The notes under the pieces are model-generated. The model did no database searches. It had not been told where the DNA came from and saw only the letters and a list, made by a program, of their open reading frames with translations. From Coprococcus aceti (lineage in GTDB: Bacteria > Bacillota > Clostridia > Lachnospirales > Lachnospiraceae), in NCBI RefSeq assembly GCF_025567285.1, contig NZ_JAOQJT010000008.1, forward strand, positions 81,305-145,304: a DNA stretch of 64,000 bases, in the 5' to 3' direction. A program made the translations under genes and the position numbers. Below, in pieces: positions 1 through 9,526 of this stretch. Position 1 is the stretch's first letter. Each line of letters begins with the position of its first letter.

Positions 1-862
1 GAAGCTGCACGAGGCAGGAATTGGAACGTACATCCTCTTCCAGGAGACCTACGATAAGGAAGCGTATGAGAAGCTTCATCCATATGGACCGAAGCATGAC
101 TATGCATATCACACAGAGGCTATGGACCGTGCTATGGAAGGTGGTATAGACGATGTGGGTCTGGGGGTGCTCTTTGGTCTGGATAAGTATAGGTACGAAT
201 TTGCGGGGCTGCTGATGCATGCGGAGCACCTTGAGGCTGTTCATGGAGTTGGTCCGCACACCATCAGTGTGCCAAGAGTCAAGAAGGCTGACGACATAGA
301 TCCTGAGGCATTTGACAACGGAATAAGCGACGATGTATTCTGCAAGATCGCAGCATGTATCAGAATCGCCGTTCCTTATACAGGAATGATAATCTCCACA
401 AGGGAGAATCCAACGGTCAGGGATGAGATCATAAGGCTTGGAGTGTCGCAGATAAGCGGTGGTTCAAAGACCAGTGTGGGTGGCTACTATGAGCCGGAGC
501 CAGAGGATGAGAAGTCGGAGCAGTTCGATGTCAGCGACACGAGAACTCTGGATCAGGTTGTGAACTGGCTGATGACCAAGGGCTATATACCATCGTTCTG
601 TACGGCATGTTACAGAGAGGGCAGAACCGGCGACAGGTTCATGAGCCTGTGCAAGAGCGGACAGATACAGAACTGCTGTCATCCGAACGCACTCATGACG
701 CTGGAGGAATATCTGGTGGATTATGCTTCGCCGGAGACCGCGGAGATAGGCCGGAGACTCATACAGAATGAGCTGAAGAATATTCCGAATGAGAAAGTCA
801 GACAGATAGTGGTCGAGAGACTTGACAGGATAAAGCACGGAGACAGAGATTTTAGATTCTAA
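1..862 (+). CDS. hydG: [FeFe]-hydrogenase H-cluster maturase HydG, 3' part
   Basis: Radical-SAM tyrosine lyase that makes the CO and cyanide ligands of the [FeFe]-hydrogenase H cluster in the cytoplasm. The gene is cut by the left edge; the open frame starts at base 2, so the radical-SAM CX3CX2C motif is missing from view. What is visible is the end of the TIM barrel and the HydG-specific C-terminal cluster motif CX2CX22C (CTAC, then 22 residues, then C), which binds the auxiliary Fe-S cluster and separates HydG from ThiH. It ends 19 bp before the start of hydF, and the two are presumably cotranscribed. Recognition is firm; only the N-terminus is unknown. Confidence 0.95.
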   Translation, partial: KLHEAGIGTYILFQETYDKEAYEKLHPYGPKHDYAYHTEAMDRAMEGGIDDVGLGVLFGLDKYRYEFAGLLMHAEHLEAVHGVGPHTISVPRVKKADDIDPEAFDNGISDDVFCKIAACIRIAVPYTGMIISTRENPTVRDEIIRLGVSQISGGSKTSVGGYYEPEPEDEKSEQFDVSDTRTLDQVVNWLMTKGYIPSFCTACYREGRTGDRFMSLCKSGQIQNCCHPNALMTLEEYLVDYASPETAEIGRRLIQNELKNIPNEKVRQIVVERLDRIKHGDRDFRF

Positions 863-881
863 CACATTGTGGAGGAGCAAA

Positions 882-2117
882 ATGAGTTTAAACGATACAC
901 CGTCGGCAAACAGAGTGCATATAGGTTTCTTTGGATGCAGGAACGCAGGCAAGTCCAGTCTGGTAAATGTAGTGACGGGGCAGAGCCTTGCTGTTGTGTC
1001 GGATGTGGCGGGAACCACCACGGATCCGGTGTACAAGTCCATGGAACTGCTTCCGCTTGGACCGGTGGTCATCATAGATACACCGGGAATAGACGATACC
1101 GGCGAGCTGGGTGAACTCAGGGTGTCGAAGACCAGGCAGGTGCTTGCGAAGATAGATGTCGCTGTGCTCGTAGTTGATGGCACGGCTGGATTGTCCGCGT
1201 CGGACAGGGAGCTCACAGAGCTTTTCAAAGAGAAGAATATAAATTATATAATTGCGTACAATAAGAGTGATCTAGTTAAGGATGATACACAGGTTCAGAA
1301 TTCAGCGGAGAATTCCATATGGGTCAGCGCAGAGCGCAGACAGGGAATAGATGAGCTGAAGGAATTGATAGGAAGACTCACGGTGACAGACACCATGACC
1401 AGGAGACTGGTCGGAGATCTGATACAGCCGGGTGATATGGTGGTGCTGGTCATACCGATAGATTCTGCAGCTCCGAAGGGCAGGCTGATACTTCCGCAGC
1501 AGCAGGTCATAAGGGATGTTCTTGAGACCGGAGCTACGACTGTGGTGTGCAGGGACACGGAGCTTGAGGATACTCTGAGACGGCTGGAGGGGAATGTATC
1601 TCTGGTGGTCACTGACTCCCAGGCATTTGCAAAGGTTATGAAGATCGTGCCGTATGACATATATCTGACGTCATTCTCAATACTGATGGCAAGATTTAAA
1701 GGGCAGCTTGATGCGGCGGTAAATGGCGCATATGTCCTGGACAGGCTGAGGGATGAAGGCCAGCGTACAGATGCGGACAGCAGACCTCCAAGGATACTCA
1801 TAGCTGAGGGCTGCACCCATCACAGACAGTGTGATGATATAGGAACTGTGAAACTGCCGAGATGGATACGCAGATACACGGGACTTGAGCCTGAATTTAC
1901 ATTTGTCAGCGGAACGGAATTCCCGGAGGATCTGACAGGATATGATCTGGTGATACACTGCGGAGGCTGTATGCTGAATGAACGCGAGATGAAGAGTCGT
2001 CAGGGAAGGGCGGAGCAGCAGAGTATCCCGATGACGAATTATGGAACTGCTATAGCTCATATGAATGGGATTCTTGACAGGAGTCTGAGGATTTTTCAGA
2101 CAAAGACGGACATATAA
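882..2117 (+). CDS. hydF: [FeFe]-hydrogenase maturation GTPase HydF
   Basis: Scaffold GTPase on which the 2Fe subcluster of the H cluster is assembled before delivery to HydA. The N-terminal Era/TrmE-like GTPase domain shows G1 (GCRNAGKSS), G3 (DTPG), and G4 (NKSD). The C-terminal cluster-binding domain has the HydF signature CTH, followed further on by HCGGC. A TTG at 867 would extend the frame, but GGAGGAGC at 871-878 sits correctly for the ATG at 882, giving 411 residues, normal for the family. It follows hydG directly. HydE and the hydrogenase are not in the window. Confidence 0.95.
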   Translation: MSLNDTPSANRVHIGFFGCRNAGKSSLVNVVTGQSLAVVSDVAGTTTDPVYKSMELLPLGPVVIIDTPGIDDTGELGELRVSKTRQVLAKIDVAVLVVDGTAGLSASDRELTELFKEKNINYIIAYNKSDLVKDDTQVQNSAENSIWVSAERRQGIDELKELIGRLTVTDTMTRRLVGDLIQPGDMVVLVIPIDSAAPKGRLILPQQQVIRDVLETGATTVVCRDTELEDTLRRLEGNVSLVVTDSQAFAKVMKIVPYDIYLTSFSILMARFKGQLDAAVNGAYVLDRLRDEGQRTDADSRPPRILIAEGCTHHRQCDDIGTVKLPRWIRRYTGLEPEFTFVSGTEFPEDLTGYDLVIHCGGCMLNEREMKSRQGRAEQQSIPMTNYGTAIAHMNGILDRSLRIFQTKTDI

Positions 2118-2141
2118 ATATTTGGATGAAAGGTGATCGAT

Positions 2142-3068
2142 ATGGCAAAGACAGGTTTGGTACTTGAGGGCGGCGGCCAGAGAGGCATATATACCGCCGG
2201 AGTCCTGGATGTGTTCATGGACAATGATATAGAGGTCGACGGTGTCATAGGGGTGTCGGCGGGAGCCATACATGGACTCTCCTATGTGGCGAGACAGAGA
2301 GGGCGCAACATGCGTTACAATATGAAGTACAGGAACAACAAGCACTACATGAGCCTGTACTCCCTCATAACTACAGGAGATATCTGCGGTGAGCAGTTCT
2401 GCTACCACGATATCCCGGAGAAACTGGATCCACTTGACTACGATGCATTCCTTGCAAATCCTACGAAGCTCTATGTGGGATGTTCTAATCTGGATACAGG
2501 AGAGGCGGAGTATCTGGAGTGTACGGACATGAGAAAGCCTGAGGATGTGAATAAGGTGAGGGCTTCGGCATCCCTCCCACTGGTGTCCAATATTGTAGAG
2601 GTTGATGGAATGAAGCTGCTGGATGGAGGTGTATCCGACAGCATACCGATATTTGCATTCAGAAGGATGGGCTACAGGAGAAATATAGTAGTTCTGACAA
2701 GACCGGAGGGATACCGCAAGGGCCCGGACAAGATGCTCAGGCTGGAGGCCGGAAGGTACAGGGAGTACCCTGAGTTCGTTAAAAGATGTCACATGAGACA
2801 CATGTATTACAACAAGACCCTGGACAAGCTGGAGGAGCTTGAAAAGGAGGGTGATACGTTGATAATCAGACCGAGTGAGACTATAGAGATATCAAGGCTT
2901 GAGAAGAAGCCGGAGATGATCGAGGCCATGTATGAGCTGGGTGTGTACGATGCAAAGGAGAAATTGCAGCAGGTTAAGAAATTCCTGCGTGAGAGTAAGG
3001 AAGAAAGCAGGGACTACACACATGGACAGGCGCAGCAACAGACGGCGGTTACACAGCAGACCCGATAA
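2142..3068 (+). CDS. Patatin-like phospholipase family protein
   Basis: Predicted serine acyl hydrolase of the patatin family (RssA/YjjU-like), 308 residues, cytoplasmic. It shows the glycine-rich oxyanion loop (LEGGGQRG), the nucleophile elbow GVSAG and the catalytic-dyad DGG motif (LLDGGVSDS). A GTG at 2133 is possible, but AAAGGTG at 2129-2135 is correctly spaced for the ATG at 2142. It lies 24 bp after hydF, which suggests shared transcription; no functional link to hydrogenase maturation is evident. The natural substrate of this subfamily is not known. The C-terminal tail is Gln- and Arg-rich. Confidence 0.88.
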   Translation: MAKTGLVLEGGGQRGIYTAGVLDVFMDNDIEVDGVIGVSAGAIHGLSYVARQRGRNMRYNMKYRNNKHYMSLYSLITTGDICGEQFCYHDIPEKLDPLDYDAFLANPTKLYVGCSNLDTGEAEYLECTDMRKPEDVNKVRASASLPLVSNIVEVDGMKLLDGGVSDSIPIFAFRRMGYRRNIVVLTRPEGYRKGPDKMLRLEAGRYREYPEFVKRCHMRHMYYNKTLDKLEELEKEGDTLIIRPSETIEISRLEKKPEMIEAMYELGVYDAKEKLQQVKKFLRESKEESRDYTHGQAQQQTAVTQQTR

Positions 3069-3099
3069 TGGAATATATGACAGATTGATACTTTCGGGA

Positions 3100-4461
3100 A
3101 TGGACATTCCTGAGAGTGTGGATACACAGAAGAAGGCACAGGAGAATCACAGCAAAATGGCTGGGACTCCTGTGCCTTCTCTCATACTGTCACTTTCGGT
3201 ATCTACAATATTCACCATGCTGATTGCAACCTCCTACAATATTGTGGACACTTATTTTGTCTCAGATCTTGGAGAAAGCAGTGTGGCCGCAGTTGGGATC
3301 ATGTTCTCTGTTATGGCATTGATACAGGCTGTGGGTTACACCTGGGGCATGGGAGCTGGAAGTGAGATAGCGAGACTCCTCGGTAAGCAGAAGAAGCGTG
3401 AGGCGGAGCAGACGCTTGCCACGGCACTGGCGGGAGGAATACTGTCGGGCGCGGTCATGGCGGTTATATTTGCCGTGTTCAGGGAGGATGTGGTAAGACT
3501 TCTGGGGGCCACGGACACAAGTCTTGCTCCTGCTGGGCAGTATGGAATATATATCATGCTCGCGGCTCCGGTCATGTGCGGTGCCTATGTTCTGAACAAT
3601 GCCCTGCGGGCTGAGGGGCAGCCGTATCTAGCCCTGTTGGGTATTCTGGCAGGCGGACTGTCAAATGCGTTATTTGACTATATATTGGTGAGAGTGCTTG
3701 GGCTTGGAATAGCCGGTGCAGGCATAGCGACCCTTGCCGGACAGGGGATAAGCCTTGCCATAATGTATATATGTGTCAGGTCAAGGTGCAGCGTGGTAAG
3801 GCTGCATATATCAGACTTGTGTAGCTTCAGATATGGGGTGCGTATAGTGAGAACAGGGCTGCCATCCTTCCTGAGGCAGGGGCTCATGTGCTTTGCGGCG
3901 GTCATGATCAGCAGAAGCTGCAGACAGTACGGTGATGGAGCCATGGCGGGAATCACGGTTGCAAATAAGATATTTGCGGTCACATTTGCCGTGCTGGTGG
4001 GCTATGGGCAGGGATTTGCCCCAGTGTGCGGGTTTGCCTATGGTGCAGGACTTGAATCCAGAGTGAAAAGGTCGCTGAGATTTACCATGATAACTGCGGT
4101 GATATTCATGTGCGCTATGGGTGCTGCGACCTGGGTGTGGGCATCCGGGCTGGCCGGAGTATTCCTGAGGGACGGTGGCAAGCAGTCTCTACAGCTTGCG
4201 GCGCTGTCGCTCCGGGCGCATGCCATATCCATGCCGTTTGCAGCTGTGTGTCTGGTGACCGGAATGTACTATCAGGCTCTTGGAGCATATGGAAAAGCCA
4301 CCCTCATATCCGCCCTGCGGCAGGGAGTATGTTTTATACCATTGGTATTCATACTGCCGCGCATGTATGGCGTAGATGGAGTGGCTTTTGTCCAGGCCGC
4401 CGCCGATGTGCTGGCGGGGATTGTCTCGGCCTTTTATCTGCTATATACAAATGAAAAATAG
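3100..4461 (+). CDS. MATE family efflux transporter
   Basis: Multidrug/toxin exporter of the MATE superfamily, an Na+- or H+-coupled antiporter in the cytoplasmic membrane. From the ATG at 3100 it is 453 residues with about twelve hydrophobic segments in two halves, as the family expects. N-terminal features such as ATSYNIVDTYFVSDLG and the NNALRAEGQP segment are typical of NorM/DinF-like proteins. The frame is open further upstream through the patatin gene, but those residues are polar and lack family character. No strong ribosome site is visible, so translational coupling to the patatin gene is possible. The last 28 bp overlap the 3' end of the convergent gene. Confidence 0.88.
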   Translation: MDIPESVDTQKKAQENHSKMAGTPVPSLILSLSVSTIFTMLIATSYNIVDTYFVSDLGESSVAAVGIMFSVMALIQAVGYTWGMGAGSEIARLLGKQKKREAEQTLATALAGGILSGAVMAVIFAVFREDVVRLLGATDTSLAPAGQYGIYIMLAAPVMCGAYVLNNALRAEGQPYLALLGILAGGLSNALFDYILVRVLGLGIAGAGIATLAGQGISLAIMYICVRSRCSVVRLHISDLCSFRYGVRIVRTGLPSFLRQGLMCFAAVMISRSCRQYGDGAMAGITVANKIFAVTFAVLVGYGQGFAPVCGFAYGAGLESRVKRSLRFTMITAVIFMCAMGAATWVWASGLAGVFLRDGGKQSLQLAALSLRAHAISMPFAAVCLVTGMYYQALGAYGKATLISALRQGVCFIPLVFILPRMYGVDGVAFVQAAADVLAGIVSAFYLLYTNEK

Positions 4462-6539
4462 TCCGTGTTTATCATCTCGTCCGATATATACAGCCGGTTT
4501 TCAACCTCCTCGATCATCTGATCCACGTATCCATCAGGGATCTGTGACTCAGGGACGAAGTAAGAGGTCTCCCCCGTGCGGGCATCGTACCTGACCTTGT
4601 CGGTCATAAAGCTTTGATCCGCGAAGATCACAAGCTCATCGGAGTCAGACAAAATGTTGCGGCCAGCTAGAAGTCTTGAGTCAAAGTCGGCTCCGAGAAG
4701 GTTTAACACAGTTGGAAGTATGTCCACACTGGAGCAGAGCTTGTCGACAACTACTGGCTTCTCCATGGATGAGCTCCATATACCAAACTGGTTGTGGTGA
4801 AGCTCAAAGTCATCATTCTCTATGTCCTTGCCCGCAAGCTCGTTGTAGGTGCCGTCGCTGAGTCCGTAAGGATAGTGGTCAGGTGCCACGATGAACAGAG
4901 TGTTGTCCAGCTTGCCAGTCTCTTCCAGCTTATCCATCAGAAATTCCAGAGCCTTGTCAAGCTCCATCTGGGCTGCAACATAGGCTATGGCCTCATCTGA
5001 GTACCCTTTTCCGAAGAGAACATTCTCGGCTCCCTCCCTGTTAATCATGCATATATACTGATTGTCGTAATTGTAAGGCAGATGGCCGGAGAAACTCATA
5101 AAATACATGTTAAATTTGTCATCCTGAATGAAATCCCCATACACAGCCTCCATACATTCGAGATCGGAATACATAACGTGGTCAGGAATATCCAATCCTG
5201 CGCCGATGGCCTTGAAGGTGGTGTAGCCCATATTCGGATGGGTTCTTGTTCTGTCGTAGTATGTGGCATCAAAGTCGTGGTAGCCGTAGCTCTTGTAGCC
5301 CTGTGCGTTCAGCATATTGCCGAGGGCGTATGGCTGGTAGGTGTCCGCGGATGCCTCAAAGCTCCATTTGGAGGATGCCGGATACTGGCTGAGGCAGTTG
5401 GTATATTCGCCGTCTATGGTGCTGTGATACCACAGTGGGTTGTAGAAGTTAGTAAATTCAAAGCCTTCGTGATAAATCTTGTACAGTGTCGGTGTGGCCT
5501 CCCTGGATATTCCATATGTACTGAGACTTTCAGCGGTGACAAATACCACATTGTACCCCTCGAACATGCCGGTGTATTCGTCCGTGTAAGTTGGCTGTAC
5601 CCCCGAGAAATATGCCGTCAGGCTTTTAAGCTCCTCGTCATCTGTCTGATTGTACAGACTTTGGAAATCTATGCTTTCATCGACCTGCGGAACATATACA
5701 GGCTCGTCGGCCTGGGTTGATCCTGCCGCCTGATCTGAGCCGCCGGTCTGAGAAGCTGATGAAAAATCTGTCTCGTCCGCAGATGCGGCATTGATATCTG
5801 ATGCGGCAGTCTGTGCATCTGATTGATTATCTCCAATATCTGCAAGCTCAAATGTCTTGCTCTGGCTGCTCTGAGTCACCATGGTCACACAGTCTCTTCC
5901 CGTGGTGACCATGACTCCAAGCTTGTTCATGGACAGTTCAAGTACATAGCGTCCGTGGAACAGCGCATATGGAGTGTAGGCCGCAGTCCCGTGCACTGCC
6001 AGAATACAGATGGCAAGTACCCATGCAGCTGCGGAGATACCCAGCTGCACCAGCACTGCCCTGAGCACACTAGGCTTCTGCCCGATGCGGCATCTGCCAA
6101 ATGAAAACCAGAACCTGTTCATGATGATAAGACATATAAGTGGCAGCAGGAACAGCACTATGATATACCAGTTGGATCGCAATGCTGAAAAAAGCACAGT
6201 CCTGAAGTTCATAGCATCCTGGGCACCGCCGATGGACACCAGACTCAAAAATGTTCTGAATATCTTATAGTATACAAATTGTGCAATATAGTAGATCGTA
6301 AATATACTCCACAGCAGGTAGGCTATGGCTGCATTTGCATATCTGTGCCAGAAGGAGGTCAGTGCTGACAGGGTAAGTCCGCATGCCAGCGCAAATGTCA
6401 GGGGATGTAGTATGTTGCTGCCTGCAGATCCATAAATTGCAATGTGAAACAGGAGCTCCATATAAATAAAGGCCAGCGGAAAGAATATGGAACGCCACAG
6501 CAGACCACTGTGTCTGCTTTGAGTTGTATCTGTTTTCAT
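4434..6539 (-). CDS. LTA synthase family (sulfatase-fold) membrane phosphotransferase
   Basis: 701 residues. The N-terminal third has about five membrane segments. A Ser/Gln/Asp-rich linker (about residues 230-290) leads to an extracytoplasmic alkaline-phosphatase/sulfatase-fold domain from about residue 330. Visible active-site elements are NVVFVTAES (metal Glu), the nucleophile region STIDGEYT (Thr/Ser as in LtaS), SFSGHLPY and the metal motif APDHYPYG. Family members transfer glycerol-phosphate or phosphoethanolamine onto lipoteichoic acid or other cell-surface glycans. Which acceptor is used here cannot be told. It lies 11 bp downstream of the HAD gene on the same strand and overlaps the MATE gene tail to tail. 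Confidence 0.85.
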   Translation of the reverse strand: MKTDTTQSRHSGLLWRSIFFPLAFIYMELLFHIAIYGSAGSNILHPLTFALACGLTLSALTSFWHRYANAAIAYLLWSIFTIYYIAQFVYYKIFRTFLSLVSIGGAQDAMNFRTVLFSALRSNWYIIVLFLLPLICLIIMNRFWFSFGRCRIGQKPSVLRAVLVQLGISAAAWVLAICILAVHGTAAYTPYALFHGRYVLELSMNKLGVMVTTGRDCVTMVTQSSQSKTFELADIGDNQSDAQTAASDINAASADETDFSSASQTGGSDQAAGSTQADEPVYVPQVDESIDFQSLYNQTDDEELKSLTAYFSGVQPTYTDEYTGMFEGYNVVFVTAESLSTYGISREATPTLYKIYHEGFEFTNFYNPLWYHSTIDGEYTNCLSQYPASSKWSFEASADTYQPYALGNMLNAQGYKSYGYHDFDATYYDRTRTHPNMGYTTFKAIGAGLDIPDHVMYSDLECMEAVYGDFIQDDKFNMYFMSFSGHLPYNYDNQYICMINREGAENVLFGKGYSDEAIAYVAAQMELDKALEFLMDKLEETGKLDNTLFIVAPDHYPYGLSDGTYNELAGKDIENDDFELHHNQFGIWSSSMEKPVVVDKLCSSVDILPTVLNLLGADFDSRLLAGRNILSDSDELVIFADQSFMTDKVRYDARTGETSYFVPESQIPDGYVDQMIEEVENRLYISDEMINTDYFSFVYSR

Positions 6540-6550
6540 CTGGCATCTCC

Positions 6551-7153
6551 TTATTCGCGTGCGAGTATGTCGTCAAGTGCGCCCCTCACTCCTATAGGAT
6601 CTGTGACCAGAAGAGTGTGGAAACCAAGCTTTGCGGCGGCATCGAGATTCGCCTGCCTGTCATCAAGAAAAATGGATTCCTCAGGGACAAGGTTATATTT
6701 GTTGCAGAGATGCTCATAGATGGCGGCGTCTGGCTTGGTCACGTGGTATTCATAGGAGACCACTCTTCCGTCCGTGTAAGGCAGGAAGTGGAATCTAGGC
6801 GTGTGGAGTGCAAACAGTCTTCTTGGGTAGTTGGACAGGAGGTAGATGTTGTAACCTCTGGACTTGAGATCCTTGAGCCACATGTCGGCTCCCGGGAACA
6901 TGTCCACCACTTCATCGAGATTGTTCATGAACAGGTCTATGTAGCTGCTGCATTCCGGGCTGAGTTCCTTGAAACGTTTGATGAGCTCTGGCTCAGGCAT
7001 ATCGTCCAGGTCAAAATGATTCCACATAGGGTGGTTTATCATGTTGTGATCAAGAGTATCTATCACGTCCGCTGGTATGCCAAGCTTCTCCATGGTGCTT
7101 TTCCAGTGGAAGTCTACGAGGACCATGCCAATATCAAAGATTATATTTTTCAT
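6551..7153 (-). CDS. HAD family hydrolase (YihX-like)
   Basis: 200-residue haloacid-dehalogenase-fold phosphatase of subfamily IA, variant 3. Motif I is DIGMVLVDF, matching the DxG form seen in YihX and epoxide-hydrolase N-terminal domains rather than DxDxT. Motif II is LLSNYP, motif III Lys is in HVTKPD, and motif IV is FLDDRQAN. YihX-type enzymes dephosphorylate sugar phosphates such as glucose-1-phosphate, but the substrate here is not known. The ATG at 7153 follows an AAGGAA-like site. It is the first gene of a likely two-gene minus-strand operon with the LTA-synthase-like gene. Confidence 0.87.
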   Translation of the reverse strand: MKNIIFDIGMVLVDFHWKSTMEKLGIPADVIDTLDHNMINHPMWNHFDLDDMPEPELIKRFKELSPECSSYIDLFMNNLDEVVDMFPGADMWLKDLKSRGYNIYLLSNYPRRLFALHTPRFHFLPYTDGRVVSYEYHVTKPDAAIYEHLCNKYNLVPEESIFLDDRQANLDAAAKLGFHTLLVTDPIGVRGALDDILARE

Positions 7154-7284
7154 ATGTATATTCCTTTCGTGTCGTATGCTGCCGTATAAGTGCAGATTAT
7201 GTCGTCACAGAAATTTTAACTCATAAAAGGACAAAAATATACTCAAATATTTGCGGAAATGCTGACAAATACCTAATATGCTTG

Positions 7285-7314
7285 TTTACAGTTTTCCGGT
7301 CACAGTGTTACAAT
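7285..7314 (+). promoter_or_regulatory. Predicted sigma-A promoter for the DEDDh exonuclease gene
   Basis: TTTACA at 7285-7290 and TACAAT at 7309-7314 with an 18-bp spacer, each one base from consensus. It lies in the divergent region between the HAD gene and the exonuclease gene, 34 bp before the plus-strand ATG. Confidence 0.6.
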
Positions 7315-7348
7315 GATTAAATCGGCAATGTAAGGGGAAATACAGTGT

Positions 7349-7999
7349 ATGATATACGTATTTGTGGACTTTGAAATGAATATGATAGATTCAGAGTATA
7401 AGAAGGAAAAGAAAATATGTAAGAGCGAGATCATAGAGATCGGTGCAGTTAAACTGGATGAAGATTATAATGAGATAGATTCGTTTAAGAGTTATGTGAA
7501 GCCGGCATATGGAACCATGGCTTCGCGTATAATAAAGCTCACAGGAATAACAGATGATATGGTGGAGAATGCTCCTTCATATGCTTTTGCCATGGGGAGC
7601 TTTATAGAGTGGTGTGCTGATGCCGATGTGATATACGCATGGAGTGAGAATGACCTGAGACAGCTCCGCAAGGAGGCCAGGCTGAAGGAATACACGCACC
7701 CCGGGCTGGAAAGTATCATATCAAGGTGGAAGGATTTCCAGAAGGAATATGCCAAGCTCATAGGAACGTCAAGAAGGATATCACTGTCGGACGCTGTGTT
7801 TTATCTGGGAGAAAACTTTCAGGGGGCAGAGCATGATGCCCTGTGGGATGCCAGGAATACCGCTGAGGTGTTCAAGCTCTCAAAGGATGAGGAGAATTTT
7901 TTCAGGATCATGGCCCCGGTCATCGATGTGTACAAGCCCAAGAAGAATCTGACATATTCCCTGTCCGAGGCATTTGGAGATATACATCTGGGTGAATAG
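7349..7999 (+). CDS. DEDDh-family 3'-5' exonuclease
   Basis: 216-residue RNase T/DnaQ-fold exonuclease acting on RNA or DNA with two metal ions. Exo I is FVDFEMN (Asp and Glu), Exo II Asp lies near WSENDLRQL, and Exo III is HDALWDARNT with the DEDDh His and Asp. It resembles stand-alone PolC/KapD-like exonucleases; the substrate cannot be assigned. It has its own predicted promoter and a GGGGAAA-type ribosome site before the ATG. The next gene follows 53 bp later. Confidence 0.88.
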   Translation: MIYVFVDFEMNMIDSEYKKEKKICKSEIIEIGAVKLDEDYNEIDSFKSYVKPAYGTMASRIIKLTGITDDMVENAPSYAFAMGSFIEWCADADVIYAWSENDLRQLRKEARLKEYTHPGLESIISRWKDFQKEYAKLIGTSRRISLSDAVFYLGENFQGAEHDALWDARNTAEVFKLSKDEENFFRIMAPVIDVYKPKKNLTYSLSEAFGDIHLGE

Positions 8000-8052
8000 A
8001 TATGTAATTGATGACTACATAGAATAATAATGTGGATTATTAGGAGGACTTC

Positions 8053-9462
8053 ATGAACTGGAATAAGAGGGATACAGTGAGGACCGTGATTATATTGTGC
8101 GGTGTGGTGCTGTTTGCATATGTACTGTTTAATTTTGATAAGGTGTCCAGTATGTTCAGCTGGCTCATCAATATACTCATGCCATTTGTCATAGGATTTG
8201 CCATAGCATTTGTGGTGAATGTACCTATGAAGGGACTTGAAAAGGTATTGTTTAAGAATAAAGACAGCAGACTGTACAGGTTCAGGAGACCAGTGTGCCT
8301 CATACTGTCGTTCCTGTGCATAATAGCTGTTCTCACGTTTGCAATAACTATGATCATACCTGAGATGTCCAAGACTATAACTATGTTTGCAGAGAAGCTG
8401 CCATCGGCCATGGATGATATACAGAGGAAGGCGATCAAGCTGATGAAGGACCAGCCGGAGATAGTGGATAAGATAAAGAGTATCAATATTAATTGGGATG
8501 CACTTATATCAAATGTGGTTGGTATTGTGAAGAACGGCGGCAGCAGTGTATTGTCTTCCACGTTCTCCATTGCCAGCAGTGTGGTAGGCGCCGTGGTCGA
8601 TGTTCTGGTGGGACTGTTCTTTGCGTGCTACATACTGGCTCAGAAGGAGACTCTGGAGAAGCAGGTAAAGGGTGTATTGTATGCGGTGTTCAGGGAAGAA
8701 AAGGCGGACCGATTCATTCAGACTTGTGTTCTTGCGGATAAGACCTTCTCCAAGTTCATCTCAGGTCAGTGCCTTGAGGCGTGCATACTTGGACTTATGT
8801 TTTTCATTACGATGACCATATTCCGTATTCCGTATGCGCTTACGGTCAGCATCATCATAGCAGTATTTGCACTGATCCCGGTTGTTGGAGCATTTGTCGG
8901 ATGTTTTGCCGGAACGATTATGATCCTGGTAGAGGATCCGAAGCGTGCCATAGTGTTTCTGATCATATTTGTCGTGCTGCAGCAGATAGAGGGTAACTTC
9001 ATATATCCTCATGTTGTTGGTGGTTCGGTGGGACTTCCATCTATATGGGTACTTGTGGCGGTCATGCTTGGAGGTGATATGTTGGGCATTCTGGGTATGC
9101 TCATATTTGTACCGCTTTTCTCCGTCCTGTATGCGATGTCTGAAGAATATGTGGTTAAGAGACTCAGAGACAAGGGCATATCGTGGAGGAAATATAATCT
9201 GGCATGCAACATCCCCGAGGGGCGATGGAATGGAAGGCTGGATGAGGAATGTGCGTCTGATGTCAGCAAGGTGGACGCCGGGCAGACCGGGACGAATGAG
9301 TCAAATGCACCGGGCAGTACAGCCGGAAGCGGCAATTCTGGGAAAAACAACACAAGCAGAAACAATACGGGAAGAAATAGCTCAGAAAGAAATAACATAG
9401 AAAGAAACAATACAGACAGAAACAGTAACAGAAATAAAAACTACAAGAAGAGAAAGAAATAA
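8053..9462 (+). CDS. AI-2E family transporter with Asn/Arg-rich tail
   Basis: 469-residue polytopic membrane protein of the AI-2E/PerM (former UPF0118) family, with about eight membrane segments and the long variable extracytoplasmic loop between the second and third hydrophobic blocks (about residues 90-160). Proposed roles in the family include Na+/H+ antiport and autoinducer-2 export. The C-terminal 60 or so residues are unusual: Gly/Ser/Thr, then a run of Asn-Asn/Arg/Glu repeats ending in a basic Lys/Arg tail, probably disordered and cytoplasmic. AGGAGG lies 8 bp before the ATG. Confidence 0.9.
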   Translation: MNWNKRDTVRTVIILCGVVLFAYVLFNFDKVSSMFSWLINILMPFVIGFAIAFVVNVPMKGLEKVLFKNKDSRLYRFRRPVCLILSFLCIIAVLTFAITMIIPEMSKTITMFAEKLPSAMDDIQRKAIKLMKDQPEIVDKIKSININWDALISNVVGIVKNGGSSVLSSTFSIASSVVGAVVDVLVGLFFACYILAQKETLEKQVKGVLYAVFREEKADRFIQTCVLADKTFSKFISGQCLEACILGLMFFITMTIFRIPYALTVSIIIAVFALIPVVGAFVGCFAGTIMILVEDPKRAIVFLIIFVVLQQIEGNFIYPHVVGGSVGLPSIWVLVAVMLGGDMLGILGMLIFVPLFSVLYAMSEEYVVKRLRDKGISWRKYNLACNIPEGRWNGRLDEECASDVSKVDAGQTGTNESNAPGSTAGSGNSGKNNTSRNNTGRNSSERNNIERNNTDRNSNRNKNYKKRKK

Positions 9463-9507
9463 CGGCTCATATATGGCATCATCTGTGTGGTGATACATAT
9501 AGCCGTT
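9461..9507 (+). other. Long imperfect stem-loop between two genes
   Basis: The arms AACGGCT (9461-9467) and AGCCGTT (9501-9507) pair perfectly and are continued inward by CATATATGG against the ATACATAT region. No T-run follows, so it looks like a stabilising or processing hairpin between the AI-2E transporter gene and the DUF815 gene rather than a terminator. Confidence 0.45.
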
Positions 9508-9526
9508 CAGAAAGAAGGATATACAC

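Noticed and set aside
464..2801. Minus-strand ORFs opposite hydG, hydF and the patatin gene
   Set aside because: They overlap three firm genes and look like shadow frames rich in Ser, Leu and His.
5082..5720. 212-codon plus-strand ORF inside the LTA-synthase-like gene
   Set aside because: Complement of a well-supported gene with catalytic motifs; the translation has no family character or ribosome site.
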